From an uncultured Burkholderiales bacterium (GTDB lineage: Bacteria; Pseudomonadota; Gammaproteobacteria; Burkholderiales; Burkholderiaceae_C), in contig CAIRQX010000039.1 of assembly GCA_903880855.1 (NCBI GenBank), forward strand, positions 33,101 through 97,100: a DNA stretch of 64,000 nucleotides, in the 5' to 3' direction. The position numbers were made by a program, and so were the translations under genes. This document shows, in pieces, positions 35,037 to 45,368 of the stretch; position 1 is the stretch's first letter; the number at the start of each line of letters is the position of its first letter. The notes under the pieces are model-generated. The model was not told the DNA's origin. It worked only from the letters and a program-made list of their open reading frames with translations, and ran no database searches.

Positions 35037-36659
35037 ATGAAGTTTTTATTGGCTCCGGCCGTTCTTTCGCTGGCCTTCACGGGCGCTACATCTATTGCGC
35101 AAACCTCACCTGGAACACCAGAAGCACCTGTTGCGAACTCTGGCATGAATGGTGAAATGTTGTATGAGATTTTGGTCGGCGAACTCAATATCCAACAAGG
35201 GCAACCCTTGGTTGGGTTTGCTTTACTCTTAGATGCCGCACGTAAATCCAACGACGCGCCACTCTTTGCACGTGCTGTAGAAATTGCACTCAAAGAACGC
35301 TCAGGCGATGGCGCACTGATGGCTGCGCGCAGTTGGTCTCAAGCGCTACCCCAAGACCGTTTGGCCAATCTGAATTTGTTGCAAATTCTGATTGCTCTCA
35401 ATAAGACCAGCGAAACACTGGATCCACTGAAAAAAGAAATTGCATTTAGTCCTGCAAGCGAACGCAATGCGGCCATTCGTGTAGTGCCACGTTATTACGC
35501 CCGTGTTACCGATTCCAAAGTAGCTGCAGAGATCGTACAAAAAGCCTTGGATAGTTACACCACTAATGCCGAAACCGCATCCGCCGCGTGGTCGGCAATT
35601 GGCCGTATGCAGATGTTGAACGCAAATTTGAGTGGTGCTTTGCAATCTGTTCAAAAAAGCATGGCTACAAATGTGAGGGCCGATATCAGCGCCCCCTTTT
35701 TAGCCCTTGAACTTTTAGGCCGCGGCGTAAAGGATGCGGAAACATTGGTGACACAAGCGCTAACCAACCAAGACAAGCCCGACTACCCCATGGCGTATGT
35801 GCGGGTTTTGATTGAGGGCAAACGTTTTGAACTGGCTGCCGAACAAGCCCTAAGCGTTACACAACGTTTTCCTACCCATGCCGAAGCTTGGTTGCTTTTA
35901 GGTTCTTTGCAATTTGAACAAGGCCAAGACAAGCAAGCTGATGCGTCATTGCAAACCTATATCGGAATGGCTAGCAAAGCGCCAAGCGAGAACACCCAAC
36001 GTGGCATCATCCAAGCGCAATCTCGCCGAGCCTCTATCTTGGCCAAGCAAGGCAAGTTAAAAGAAGCGCGATTGCTGATTACGCAATTGCCCGCCAAAAC
36101 CGAAGAAGATATGCGTAGTCGCCTCATGGCGGAGTTGCAACTTTTGCGCGATTACCGCCAATGGCAAGCGGCCTTTGATTTGTTGGCGCAACATGCAGGC
36201 GACGATCTTGACTTGCTGTATGAGCAAGCCATGATGGCCGAAAAACTCAACCGCGTGGAAGAGATGGAAAAGCTTTTACGCACGGTTATCAGCAAAGATT
36301 CCTCACACTTCAATGCCTATAACGCTTTAGGTTTTTCTTTAGCCGATCGCAATGTGCGGCTCAAAGAAGCGAAAGAATTGATCGTCAAGGCGCTAACTTT
36401 GGCACCCGGCGATCCTTTCATCACGGACAGTTTGGGATGGGTGGAATTTAGGCTGGGTAATACAAACCAAGCCTTGGCTCTTCTAGAGAAAGCATTCAAA
36501 GACCGCGCAGATGCTGAAATCGCCGCCCACCTTGGCGAAGTGCTGTGGCAACTCAAGCGGGAAAGCGATGCGATAGCAATATGGCGTCAAGGGCTAGAAA
36601 TCTCCCCCACCAACGAAACGCTGCAACAAACTCTGCAGCGCTTCAAACCGAGCCTCTAA
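35037..36659 (+). CDS. Exported tetratricopeptide-repeat protein
   Basis: A 540-residue protein with a signal peptide (MKFLLAPAVLSLAFTGATSIAQ) and an all-helical body of TPR-like units. Clear ones are at about 265-300 (TQRFPTHAEAWLLLGSLQFEQG) and 395-505, including DSSHFNAYNALGFSLADRN and DPFITDSLGWVEFRLGNTN. It is probably periplasmic or outer-membrane associated. The position 2 nt before lolB is conserved in Burkholderiales and suggests a link to envelope lipoprotein handling, but no function is established. Confidence 0.88.
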   Translation: MKFLLAPAVLSLAFTGATSIAQTSPGTPEAPVANSGMNGEMLYEILVGELNIQQGQPLVGFALLLDAARKSNDAPLFARAVEIALKERSGDGALMAARSWSQALPQDRLANLNLLQILIALNKTSETLDPLKKEIAFSPASERNAAIRVVPRYYARVTDSKVAAEIVQKALDSYTTNAETASAAWSAIGRMQMLNANLSGALQSVQKSMATNVRADISAPFLALELLGRGVKDAETLVTQALTNQDKPDYPMAYVRVLIEGKRFELAAEQALSVTQRFPTHAEAWLLLGSLQFEQGQDKQADASLQTYIGMASKAPSENTQRGIIQAQSRRASILAKQGKLKEARLLITQLPAKTEEDMRSRLMAELQLLRDYRQWQAAFDLLAQHAGDDLDLLYEQAMMAEKLNRVEEMEKLLRTVISKDSSHFNAYNALGFSLADRNVRLKEAKELIVKALTLAPGDPFITDSLGWVEFRLGNTNQALALLEKAFKDRADAEIAAHLGEVLWQLKRESDAIAIWRQGLEISPTNETLQQTLQRFKPSL

Positions 36660-36661
36660 CC

Positions 36662-37150
36662 ATGCGTGTGTGGGCGAGCATTTGGCTTGTAGTCTTGCTC
36701 GCAGCATGTGCTACTCCCGCGTCCATTCGCCCTCTTGCACAAGCATCTTCCGAAAAACAATGGCAAGGTCGACTCAGTGTGACCGTGCAAAGTGCTCCTC
36801 CGCGCAATATGAGCGCTGGTTTCTCATTGGATGGCGATGCACGCCAAGGCGAATTAAATTTGTTCTCTCCTCTCGGTACCACCCTAGCCACACTGCGATG
36901 GAATCCGACAACCACGCAATGGGTGCAAGGCAGTCAACAGCGTCGTTATGACTCTATGGCCCATTTGACGGAAGAAACAACGGGTGCTGCCCTACCCATG
37001 GACGCCATGTTCGACTGGCTGCAAGGCAAAGCCACTTCGTCTCCAGGATGGCAAACGGATCTTTCAGCACTAAATCAAGGCACTTTGGTAGCCAAGCGCT
37101 TATCTCCAGAGCCATTGGTAGTGCTTCGAATCAAACTCGACACGCCTTAG
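36662..37150 (+). CDS. lolB: Outer-membrane lipoprotein insertion protein LolB
   Basis: Receives lipoproteins from LolA and inserts them in the outer membrane. The start ATG 36662 gives a lipoprotein signal ending in the lipobox LLAAC, then a 145-residue beta-barrel-like domain with WQGRLSVTVQS, SAGFSLDGDARQGELNLFSPLG and LPMDAMFDWLQG. The 162-residue length is slightly short for LolB but normal for betaproteobacteria. The longer frame starting at 36545 overlaps the TPR gene and is not used. The gap to ispE is 4 nt. Confidence 0.9.
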   Translation: MRVWASIWLVVLLAACATPASIRPLAQASSEKQWQGRLSVTVQSAPPRNMSAGFSLDGDARQGELNLFSPLGTTLATLRWNPTTTQWVQGSQQRRYDSMAHLTEETTGAALPMDAMFDWLQGKATSSPGWQTDLSALNQGTLVAKRLSPEPLVVLRIKLDTP

Positions 37151-37154
37151 ACCT

Positions 37155-38003
37155 ATGTTGCAATCGCTCCACAACGTCCTAGCACCTGCCAAGCTGAATT
37201 TGTTCTTGCACATTACAGGTCGTCGCGCGGATGGATATCACCTTCTGCAATCTGTTTTTATGTTGATAGATTGGTGTGACACCTTGCACTTTGATGTGAA
37301 GTTGGACGGCAGTATCCAGCGCATTGACTTGAACACACCATTACCCACTGACGACCTCATCGTGCGCGCAGCACGCGCTTTGCAAACGGCCAGTGGCACC
37401 TCACTGGGCGCTGAAATTCGTATCGACAAACAAATTCCTGCACAAGCTGGCATGGGTGGTGGATCCTCAGATGCCGCGAGCACTTTGCTTGCATTGAATA
37501 AATTGTGGGGATTGAATTGGCCCCTATCTAAATTGCTTCCACTCGGATTGGCATTGGGTGCTGATGTGCCCTTCTTTTTATATGGCCACAACGCGTGGGT
37601 TGAAGGCATCGGAGAAAAAATAAGCCCTGTTTTAGTGCCCTCCAGCCGATTTGTAGTCGTCAAACCCAATGCTGGCATAGAGACTGCTCGTATTTTTGGC
37701 TCTACTACTCTAGAGCGCGCTACCAAAACTGCTACAATTTCCGACTTTGCTGCACAGCCATACGACTTTGGTCGTAATGACTTGCAACCAGTGGCTCAAG
37801 CGTTGTGTACCGAGGTAGAAATGGCCCTTCATTGGCTCCAATCCTTCGGTTTGAAACCTCGCATGACCGGCTCTGGCAGCGCAGTTTTTGCGCAATTACC
37901 CGAGCACATCGTGGTGGACACTCCACCACACAACTGGCAAGTGCAAATCTGTCGCAATATGGTGTCTCATCCATTGCGCGAATGGATGGACAGCAACGGT
38001 TAA
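37155..38003 (+). CDS. ispE: 4-diphosphocytidyl-2-C-methyl-D-erythritol kinase
   Basis: GHMP kinase of the MEP isoprenoid pathway; 282 residues. It has LAPAKLNLFLHITGRRADGYH at the N-terminus (substrate Lys and His), the ATP-binding loop IPAQAGMGGGSSDAASTL (about 94-111), DVPFFLYGHNAWVEGIGE, and the C-terminal MTGSGSAVFAQL. It is followed after 32 nt by tRNA-Gln and prs, the usual betaproteobacterial order. Confidence 0.96.
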   Translation: MLQSLHNVLAPAKLNLFLHITGRRADGYHLLQSVFMLIDWCDTLHFDVKLDGSIQRIDLNTPLPTDDLIVRAARALQTASGTSLGAEIRIDKQIPAQAGMGGGSSDAASTLLALNKLWGLNWPLSKLLPLGLALGADVPFFLYGHNAWVEGIGEKISPVLVPSSRFVVVKPNAGIETARIFGSTTLERATKTATISDFAAQPYDFGRNDLQPVAQALCTEVEMALHWLQSFGLKPRMTGSGSAVFAQLPEHIVVDTPPHNWQVQICRNMVSHPLREWMDSNG

Positions 38004-38035
38004 CGGTTAGTGGCTTTAGGGCGACTGACCTGTGT

Positions 38036-38112
38036 AGGGGAATCGCCAAGTTGGTTAAGGCACCGGATTTTGATTCCGGCATGCGAAGGTTCGAATCCTT
38101 CTTCCCCTGCCA
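38036..38112 (+). tRNA. tRNA-Gln (anticodon TTG)
   Basis: Plus-strand cloverleaf of 77 nt: acceptor AGGGGAA with TTCCCCT, D arm with CCAAGTTGGTTAAGG, anticodon stem CCGGA/TCCGG with loop TTTTGAT (anticodon TTG), T arm AGGTTCGAATCCT, discriminator G and an encoded CCA. It lies between ispE and prs and may be cotranscribed with them. Confidence 0.96.
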
Positions 38113-38177
38113 AATCTTTCATCTGCGCGTGACGGCATGCTAGCGTCATTGGTTTCGAAGCGAAGGTCTCCGTCAAT

Positions 38178-39152
38178 ATGTCGACTCCCACACCTGACTT
38201 CATGGTTTTTACCGGCAACGCCAACCCTGCGTTAGCGTCTGAAATTGCTTGGCATTTAGGTATTGAGCTTGGTGCAGCCCAAGTGGGCCGGTTTTCAGAT
38301 GGTGAAGTGACGGTAGAGATCAACCAAAACGTGCGTGCGCGTGACGTCTTTGTGGTGCAGTCCACCTGCGCGCCTACCAATGAAAGTTTGATGGAATTAC
38401 TCATCATGGTCGACGCCTTGAAGCGGGCATCTGCAGAGCGCATCAGCGCGGTCATTCCTTATTTTGGGTATGCCCGCCAAGACCGTCGCCCTCGCTCGAG
38501 TCGTGTGCCGATTTCAGCCAAGATGGTGGCGGACTTGTTGCAAACGGTTGGTGTAGCGCGTGTTTTGACGATGGATTTGCATGCAGACCAGATTCAAGGT
38601 TTTTTTGATATTCCGGTAGACAACATTTATGCATCGCCTGTTTTGTTGGGCGACTTAAATTTGAAAAACTACAACGATTTGATCGTCGTGTCGCCAGACG
38701 TTGGTGGTGTGGTTCGTGCACGTGCATTGGCCAAACAACTCAATTGCGATTTGGCAATCATCGACAAACGTCGCCCTAAGGCCAATGTGTCTGAGGTGAT
38801 GCATGTGATCGGTGACATTGATGGACGCAACTGCGTCATCATGGACGACATGATCGACACCGCTGGCACCTTGGTGAAAGCGGCTGAAGTTTTGAAAGAG
38901 CGGGGCGCTAAAAAGGTTTATGCGTATTGCACGCATCCGATTTTTTCAGGTCCAGCCATCGAGCGTATTGCCAAAGGCGATGCGCTTGACGAAGTCGTGG
39001 TGACCAACACCATTCCTTTAACTGACGTGGCGCAAGCCTGTCAAAAAATTCGCCAACTCACGGTTGCACCGTTGATCGCAGAAACGATCCAACGTATTGC
39101 CAAAGGTGAGTCGGTCATGAGTTTGTTTTCTGACCAAGACCAGTTGTTCTAA
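38178..39152 (+). CDS. prs: Ribose-phosphate pyrophosphokinase
   Basis: Makes PRPP from ribose 5-phosphate and ATP; 324 residues. It has [17 protein letters not shown] at the N-terminus, GRFSDGEV, the ATP-loop [35 protein letters not shown] and the PRPP-binding loop [14 protein letters not shown]. The operon order tRNA-Gln, prs, rplY, pth matches relatives. Confidence 0.98.
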   Translation: MSTPTPDFMVFTGNANPALASEIAWHLGIELGAAQVGRFSDGEVTVEINQNVRARDVFVVQSTCAPTNESLMELLIMVDALKRASAERISAVIPYFGYARQDRRPRSSRVPISAKMVADLLQTVGVARVLTMDLHADQIQGFFDIPVDNIYASPVLLGDLNLKNYNDLIVVSPDVGGVVRARALAKQLNCDLAIIDKRRPKANVSEVMHVIGDIDGRNCVIMDDMIDTAGTLVKAAEVLKERGAKKVYAYCTHPIFSGPAIERIAKGDALDEVVVTNTIPLTDVAQACQKIRQLTVAPLIAETIQRIAKGESVMSLFSDQDQLF

Positions 39153-39248
39153 ACACAGTTTTTTCAGACAACATGCAAGCGGGGTTGGCAACAACCTTTT
39201 TTTAATCGGAGCCACACTGGTCGCGGTGGGCTCTAACAGGAGTTAGTT

Positions 39249-39893
39249 ATGAAATTTGTCGCTTTTGAGCGCGCTAAGCAGGGTACGGGTGCGAGCCGCC
39301 GTCTGCGAATCACCGGTCGTACGCCCGGTATCGTCTATGGCGGAAAAGGTGAACCCCACCTCATCGAACTTGACCACAATGCACTTTGGCATGCCTTGAA
39401 GAAAGAATCGTTCCACGCTTCTATCTTGGACATGGAGCTCAACGGAGCCAGTTCACAAGTGCTATTGCGCGATGTGCAATACCACCCCTTCAAGCAACAA
39501 GTACTGCACATTGACTTTCAACGCATCGACGCCAACACCAAGATGAACAAGAAAGTGCCTCTGCACTACAGCGGTGAAGAGAGCTCACCTGCTGCCAAAA
39601 TTGATATGTGCTTGATCAACCATGTGATGACCGAACTCGAAGTCTCATGCTTGCCTAAAGACTTGCCTGAGTTCATCGCAGTCGATTTGAGTAAATTGAC
39701 CAAGGGCCATTCTTTGCACGTCAACGACATCACCTTGCCTGCTGGCGTAGTTGCTGTCACCCACGGCAAATCTAACCCTGTGTTGGTCGCTGTGGTGGCT
39801 ACCAAAGCTGAAGAGCCAACGCCTCAGCAAGCTGCAGCTACTGCTGCTGCAGCCCCAGCAGCGGCTCCTGCAGCACCTGCAGCTAAAAAGTAA
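39249..39893 (+). CDS. rplY: 50S ribosomal protein L25 (Ctc form)
   Basis: 5S rRNA-binding ribosomal protein in its long two-domain form; 214 residues. The N-terminal L25 domain shows [20 protein letters not shown] and the C-terminal TL5/Ctc domain shows [19 protein letters not shown]. The tail after residue 185 is Ala/Pro-rich ([20 protein letters not shown]), common in Burkholderiales. It is preceded by AACAGGAGTTAG, a strong ribosome site, and followed by a strong terminator. Confidence 0.97.
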   Translation: MKFVAFERAKQGTGASRRLRITGRTPGIVYGGKGEPHLIELDHNALWHALKKESFHASILDMELNGASSQVLLRDVQYHPFKQQVLHIDFQRIDANTKMNKKVPLHYSGEESSPAAKIDMCLINHVMTELEVSCLPKDLPEFIAVDLSKLTKGHSLHVNDITLPAGVVAVTHGKSNPVLVAVVATKAEEPTPQQAAATAAAAPAAAPAAPAAKK

Positions 39894-39907
39894 TCGCTTT
39901 TATGCTA

Positions 39908-39937
39908 AAAAAAGGCCCACTTCGGTGGGCCTTTTTT
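39908..39937. terminator. Intrinsic terminator after rplY
   Basis: Stem AAAGGCCCAC / GTGGGCCTTT with a TTCG tetraloop (39911-39934), flanked by A and T runs on the two sides, so it can work in both directions. It separates prs-rplY from pth. Confidence 0.95.
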
Positions 39938-39977
39938 ATTAACGTCTTATCTTGCAACCTCACCGATAATTTGCCGC

Positions 39978-40586
39978 ATGATCAAGCTGTTTGTTGGCCT
40001 TGGCAATCCCGGCCCTGAATATGAAGATACGCGCCACAACGCAGGGTTTTGGTGGTTAGATGCGGTTGCTCGCGACTTGAAAGCCCCCTTCCAAGTAGAG
40101 CGTAGCTACCACGGCTTGGTTGCCAAAACCAGTTTTCAAGGACACCAAGTGTGGTTACTCAAACCACAAACCTTCATGAATGTGTCTGGGAAATCGGTTC
40201 GTGCATTGGCACAATTTTTTAAAGTAGCGTCTGAAGAAATATTAGTCGTACACGATGAGTTAGACATTACACCTGGCGAGGCCAAAATCAAACTTGGTGG
40301 CGGCCATGCGGGCCACAACGGTTTACGTGACATCCACGCCCAACTTGGTACAGACCAATATTGGCGTTTGCGCATTGGCATTGGTCACCCCGGCGTGAAA
40401 GAAGAGGTGGCTAATTGGGTTCTCAAAAAACCTGCACCTGATCAACGCAGCGCCATAGAAGACTGCATTTCACGTGCACGCTCTGCAGTGCCATTTTTGT
40501 TATCTGGCGATATGGTGAAGGCGACCCAGTTGGTACATACAGCCAAACCACCAAGGCCCAAGCCCCCACGCCCAGAAGCTGTGTAA
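39978..40586 (+). CDS. pth: Peptidyl-tRNA hydrolase
   Basis: Recycles peptidyl-tRNA; 202 residues. It has [21 protein letters not shown] with catalytic His in the RHNAG block, [43 protein letters not shown] and RIGIGHP. The C-terminus carries a Lys/Pro-rich tail ([12 protein letters not shown]). It converges on the ferredoxin gene with no gap between the two stop codons. Confidence 0.97.
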   Translation: MIKLFVGLGNPGPEYEDTRHNAGFWWLDAVARDLKAPFQVERSYHGLVAKTSFQGHQVWLLKPQTFMNVSGKSVRALAQFFKVASEEILVVHDELDITPGEAKIKLGGGHAGHNGLRDIHAQLGTDQYWRLRIGIGHPGVKEEVANWVLKKPAPDQRSAIEDCISRARSAVPFLLSGDMVKATQLVHTAKPPRPKPPRPEAV

Positions 40587-41529
<943 letters not shown>

Positions 41530-41533
<4 letters not shown>

Positions 41534-42042
41534 TTTTTTGCGGATGCGTTGGCGTCTTTTAAGACCATCAGTTTTTGATAGACAGCAGGCGACACCAAGT
41601 TATTGCCATCACCCTCGCCGCCGAGCAAAGCAATTTCTCGCACAAATGTGCTCGAGATAAATTGATATGGAGCGCTTGGCGTTAGAAAGACAGTCTCTAC
41701 ATCGGGCATCAATTGGCGGTTCATGCCTGCGAGCTGGAATTCGTAATCAAAGTCGGTGCCAATGCGTACGCCACGCACCATCACTTTGACATGCTGTTCT
41801 CTCACAAAGTCACGCATCAAGCCATCAAACGGCATCACTTTGACTTTTTTATTGTTTTTTAATACCTCGCGCGCCATAGATAAACGGTCATCTAAAGAAA
41901 ACAATGTTTTTTTATGGTGGGCCGCAGCAACTGCCACGATGACCGTGTCGAATAATTTGGAAGCGCGCGCGACGATGTCTTCATGCCCCAAGGTGACGGG
42001 GTCAAAAGTGCCTGGGTAAATGGCAATCACGGGTTCAGACAT
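41530..42042 (-). CDS. coaD: Phosphopantetheine adenylyltransferase
   Basis: Penultimate enzyme of CoA biosynthesis; 170 residues. It has the nucleotidyltransferase motif IAIYPGTFDPVTLGHEDIVARA with T/HxGH, VRGVRIGTDFDYEFQLAGMNRQL with the pantetheine-binding residues, and SSTFVREIALLGGE. The C-terminus is Ala/Lys-rich. It starts an operon with the phosphatase and ferredoxin genes, 36 nt after rsmD. Confidence 0.97.
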
Positions 42043-42078
42043 AGTGGCTCCTGAAATTTTTGATGTGCATGCAAGCGA

Positions 42079-42690
42079 TTATGCAATCCGTTGCAACAAG
42101 TGGGCATGTACGTTGCCTGCCTTCAAATATCTATATGTTTGCAAGCCTTGGGCTGATAGCTCGGCGTCATTCCATTTTTTAGGGGCTTCCAAATAGATCC
42201 ATCCATTGAGCTTGATGCTTTGGGCAGCAGCTTTTAGCGCAGGTTCAAACAATTGACTTTCAAAAGGCGGATCGATGAAAACAAGATCCCAACTTTGGGG
42301 CGCTTGTCTTGCAAGCCAAGAAACTCCATCGGTTCGCTGAACATGCACGGCAGATGCTTTTAGGCGATCGATATGCGCTTGAAGTTGCTCTACCAACACA
42401 GTATCTTGCTCGCAGAGTTGCACCACACTGGCTTCGCGTGATGCTGCTTCTAGCCCCAATGCGCCAGTGCCCGCAAAGATATCCACGCATTTCCATCCGA
42501 GCAATGACTGCCCCAGCCAATTGAACAAGGTCTCGCGCACACGGTCTGGCGTAGGACGCAGGCCAGATTTGTTCGCCACGGGCAATTTGGTTCTTCGCCA
42601 TTGTCCGCCAATGATGCGGACTTCTCCAGCGCCCTTGTGCGCGGGTGCAGGCTTATCTTTGGGAGATGTTGGGCGCGTAAACGGTTTCAT
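42079..42690 (-). CDS. rsmD: 16S rRNA (guanine-966-N2)-methyltransferase RsmD
   Basis: Methylates G966 of 16S rRNA; 203 residues from ATG 42690, ten residues shorter than the longest frame. It shows EVRIIGGQWRRTKLPV (RNA-binding N-terminal strand), RPTPDRVRETLFNWLG, the SAM motif CVDIFAGTGALGLEAASR and the catalytic DPPF block VFIDPPFES. It is divergent from ftsY with 28 bp between the starts, a common arrangement. Confidence 0.95.
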   Translation of the reverse strand: MKPFTRPTSPKDKPAPAHKGAGEVRIIGGQWRRTKLPVANKSGLRPTPDRVRETLFNWLGQSLLGWKCVDIFAGTGALGLEAASREASVVQLCEQDTVLVEQLQAHIDRLKASAVHVQRTDGVSWLARQAPQSWDLVFIDPPFESQLFEPALKAAAQSIKLNGWIYLEAPKKWNDAELSAQGLQTYRYLKAGNVHAHLLQRIA

Positions 42691-42718
42691 AGAATGCTTG
42701 ATTCTAGAAACCCCGCAC

Positions 42719-43717
42719 ATGTTTAGTTTTTTTAAGAAAAAATCTCCGCAAGAGCCTTCAAAGGCAGAGCCTCAACAAGCACCCACTCAGACACGCCAGA
42801 GTTGGCTGCAACGCTTGGGCAAAGGCTTGCAACGCACAGGCCAAAGCATTAGCAGCGTGTTCACGGGGACGCGCATTGACGATGCGCTTTATGAAGAACT
42901 GGAAACAGCGCTCTTGATGGCTGACACCGGCGTTGCCGCTACCGAATACCTGTTGAAAGACTTGAAGTTGCGCGTGAAAGAGACATCGACCACAGAGCCA
43001 GCAGCAGTCAAAGCGCTGTTGGCGCAATCCATCACGCAATTACTCACTCCGTTACAACAAACATTGACCGTTGGTGAACACGTCCCAACCGTGATCATGG
43101 TCGCTGGGGTGAACGGTGCTGGCAAAACCACGTCCATTGGCAAACTCACCCGCCATTTGAGCGAAAGCGGTGCCTCGGTCTTACTGGCTGCAGCCGATAC
43201 GTTTCGTGCAGCAGCCAAAGAGCAATTGGGTGTTTGGGCCACGCGCAACTCGGTCGATATCGTCTCGCAAGCGGGAGGCGATCCAGCCGCTGTGAGTTTT
43301 GACGCAGTCTCTGCCGGCAAGGCCCGCGGCAAAGACGTGGTGTTGGTAGACACTGCCGGACGGCTACCAACCCAACTCCATTTGATGGAAGAGTTGAAAA
43401 AGATCAAACGCGTCGTCCAAAAGGCAGATCCGACCGCGCCACATGAAGTACTTCTTGTCATCGACGGGAACACTGGGCAAAACGCACTGGCGCAAGTCAA
43501 GGCCTTTGACGAAGCCTTGGGCCTCACCGGCTTGGTAGTTACCAAATTGGACGGAACAGCAAAAGGCGGGGTTTTGGCCGCCATTGCCCTGTGGGGGCAG
43601 TCTCGCGTCGCAACTGGTGGGAGTGTGGTGCCGGTTTATTTCATTGGCGTGGGCGAAGCCGTGGAAGACTTGGAGACGTTTAATGCCCAAGAATTTGCCC
43701 AAGCTTTGTTGCAGTAA
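42719..43717 (+). CDS. ftsY: Signal recognition particle receptor FtsY
   Basis: SRP-receptor GTPase that targets nascent membrane proteins; 332 residues from ATG 42719 (MFSFFKKKSPQEPSKAEPQQ). The acidic A domain found in E. coli is almost absent. The NG domain follows with GVNGAGKTTSIGKLTRHL (G1), DTFRAAAKEQL, DTAGRLPTQ (G3), TKLDGTAKGG (G4) and the terminal DLETFNAQEFAQALL. The longest frame (from 42467) overlaps rsmD in antisense and is not used. A terminator overlaps the stop codon. Confidence 0.96.
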   Translation: MFSFFKKKSPQEPSKAEPQQAPTQTRQSWLQRLGKGLQRTGQSISSVFTGTRIDDALYEELETALLMADTGVAATEYLLKDLKLRVKETSTTEPAAVKALLAQSITQLLTPLQQTLTVGEHVPTVIMVAGVNGAGKTTSIGKLTRHLSESGASVLLAAADTFRAAAKEQLGVWATRNSVDIVSQAGGDPAAVSFDAVSAGKARGKDVVLVDTAGRLPTQLHLMEELKKIKRVVQKADPTAPHEVLLVIDGNTGQNALAQVKAFDEALGLTGLVVTKLDGTAKGGVLAAIALWGQSRVATGGSVVPVYFIGVGEAVEDLETFNAQEFAQALLQ

Positions 43718-43748
43718 GGCCCCATATTGGCCATCCAAGGGCCTTTTT
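43716..43748 (+). terminator. Intrinsic terminator overlapping the ftsY stop codon
   Basis: Outer stem AAGGCCC / GGGCCTT (43716-43722 with 43739-43745) plus an inner TTGG/CCAA stem, followed by TTTTT. The left arm includes the last two bases of the TAA stop. It isolates rpoH from ftsY transcription. Confidence 0.85.
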
Positions 43749-43767
43749 ATCCTGCCAAACAACAAAG

Positions 43768-43794
43768 TTAGCACTCCTTGCCATAGAGTGCTAA
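43768..43794 (+). promoter_or_regulatory. CIRCE operator (HrcA binding site) in front of rpoH
   Basis: Exact match to the CIRCE consensus: TTAGCACTC (43768-43776), a 9-nt spacer, then GAGTGCTAA (43786-43794). Both arms are perfect inverted repeats. The site lies 30 bp upstream of the rpoH ATG. A candidate promoter within it is TTAGCA (43768-43773), an 18-nt spacer and TAAAAT (43792-43797), so bound HrcA would block RNA polymerase. This predicts heat-inducible rpoH transcription controlled by HrcA. Confidence 0.95.
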
Positions 43795-43824
43795 AATCGC
43801 CATAAGTACCCGAAAGGACTACAA

Positions 43825-44757
43825 ATGACGACCTTATCAAGTTCCACATTGGCTGTTGCCAACCCTTGGGCGCTGGTCCCATCGCTAGGCAATTTAGACG
43901 CGTATATCTCCGCGGTGAACCGCATGCCCATGCTCACCTTAGAGCAAGAGCAGGAGTTCGCCCGTAAACTGAAGAACGAGAATGATCTTGAGGCTGCCGG
44001 TAAGTTAGTGCTCTCTCACTTGCGTTTGGTGGTGTCGATTTCTCGCCAATACTTGGGCTACGGTTTACCCCATGGCGACCTGATCCAAGAAGGCAATATC
44101 GGCCTAATGAAAGCCGTCAAGCGCTTTGACCCCGACCAAGGCGTGCGCTTGGTGAGTTACGCCCTCCACTGGATCAAAGCCGAAATCCATGAGTACATCT
44201 TGAAGAACTGGCGCATGGTGAAAGTGGCAACCACCAAAGCCCAGCGCAAACTCTTCTTCAATTTGCGCTCGATGAAACAAGGCTTCAAAGCCGATGCAGA
44301 TGCCTCTGACTCCGACATGCACCGTAGCACGCTCAATCCGCAAGAGGTAGATGCTGTCGCTAAGCAACTCAAGGTCAAGCCCGAAGAAGTGCTGGAGATG
44401 GAAATGCGCATGTCGGGTGGCGACGTGATGCTAGACCCCACACCCAACGACGAAGGTGAAGAGGCTTTTGGCCCGATCGCTTACTTAAGCGACGTCAACC
44501 ACGAACCCACCGTCATGATGGCGGCGCACCAGCGCGATGTCTTGGCGTCTGACGGTATTGCTGCCGCCTTAGAAGTACTCGACGAGCGTAGCCGTCGCGT
44601 GGTCGAAGAGCGTTGGCTCAAGGTACAAGACGATGGCTCAGGCGGTATGACGCTGCATGAACTAGCAGCCGAGTACGGTGTAAGCGCAGAGCGTATCCGT
44701 CAAATTGAAGTTGCCGCCATGAAAAAAATGAGGGCAGCTTTGGCCGAATACGCCTAA
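43825..44757 (+). CDS. rpoH: RNA polymerase sigma factor RpoH (sigma-32)
   Basis: Heat-shock sigma factor of 310 residues. Region 2 shows LVLSHLRLVVSISRQYLGYGL, GDLIQEGNIGLMKAVKRFDP and LVSYALHWIKAEIHEYILKN. The RpoH box is QRKLFFNLR. Region 4.2 is LHELAAEYGVSAERIRQIEV. An AAAGGACT ribosome site lies close to the start. A perfect CIRCE operator directly upstream predicts repression by HrcA, whose gene is also in this window. The stop overlaps by 4 nt the stop of the convergent sco gene. Confidence 0.97.
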   Translation: MTTLSSSTLAVANPWALVPSLGNLDAYISAVNRMPMLTLEQEQEFARKLKNENDLEAAGKLVLSHLRLVVSISRQYLGYGLPHGDLIQEGNIGLMKAVKRFDPDQGVRLVSYALHWIKAEIHEYILKNWRMVKVATTKAQRKLFFNLRSMKQGFKADADASDSDMHRSTLNPQEVDAVAKQLKVKPEEVLEMEMRMSGGDVMLDPTPNDEGEEAFGPIAYLSDVNHEPTVMMAAHQRDVLASDGIAAALEVLDERSRRVVEERWLKVQDDGSGGMTLHELAAEYGVSAERIRQIEVAAMKKMRAALAEYA

Positions 44758-45368
44758 GGCTTCAGCAAGATAGCGATGTCTTGCGCAATCGCCTGCGCCC
44801 CACTGCCGTAGCGACTAAATAAACGCACTTGGCCTTGGGCGTCGAAGATGTAACTGCCCGCCGAATGGTCCATGGTGTAACTCGTAGGCGTTTTGCCATC
44901 GACCTTCTTGTAGTAAATCTTGAATTCTTTGGCTACCTCTACAAGCTGCTCAGATGTGGGGATTAAGGCCACAAAGCTCGGATCGAAGTTGGTGACGTAG
45001 GCACTGAGTAACTCGGCCGTGTCGCGCACAGGGTCTACGGTAATGAATATGGCTTGTAGTTTTTCGCCGTTAGCACCTAATAAACGTTTGACCTCTACCA
45101 GTTCAGTCATGGTGGTGGGGCATACATCGGGGCACTGGGTGTAGCCAAAAAATACCACGACCACTTTGCCTTTGAAGTCCGTTAACTTGCGCTCTTGGCC
45201 TGTGTGGTCTTTGAGGGAAAACCCCTTCGCATAGTTTGCACCCGTGACATCGATGGCGTTGAATTTGGGTGTATCTGGACTGCAGGCACCAAACAGCGTC
45301 AAGCCGCAGACAAGGGCAAGTCCAAACGCCAGGCTCGCCATTGGGCGGCGTTGGGTGTAAATATTCAT
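44754..45368 (-). CDS. SCO1/SenC-family copper chaperone for cytochrome oxidase
   Basis: A 204-residue membrane-tethered thioredoxin-fold protein that metallates the CuA centre of cytochrome oxidase. The N-terminus is a lipoprotein signal (LTLFGACS, Cys29). Copper ligands are Cys79 and Cys83 in QCPDVC and the conserved His in YTMDHSAG (about residue 167). It is the last gene of the surf1-ctaA-ctaB-sco unit. Its ATG overlaps the ctaB stop. Confidence 0.95.
   Translation of the reverse strand: MNIYTQRRPMASLAFGLALVCGLTLFGACSPDTPKFNAIDVTGANYAKGFSLKDHTGQERKLTDFKGKVVVVFFGYTQCPDVCPTTMTELVEVKRLLGANGEKLQAIFITVDPVRDTAELLSAYVTNFDPSFVALIPTSEQLVEVAKEFKIYYKKVDGKTPTSYTMDHSAGSYIFDAQGQVRLFSRYGSGAQAIAQDIAILLKP

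Noticed and set aside
42889-43584. 231-codon frame antisense to ftsY
   Set aside because: Low-information Ser/Ala/Thr translation opposite the conserved GTPase domain.
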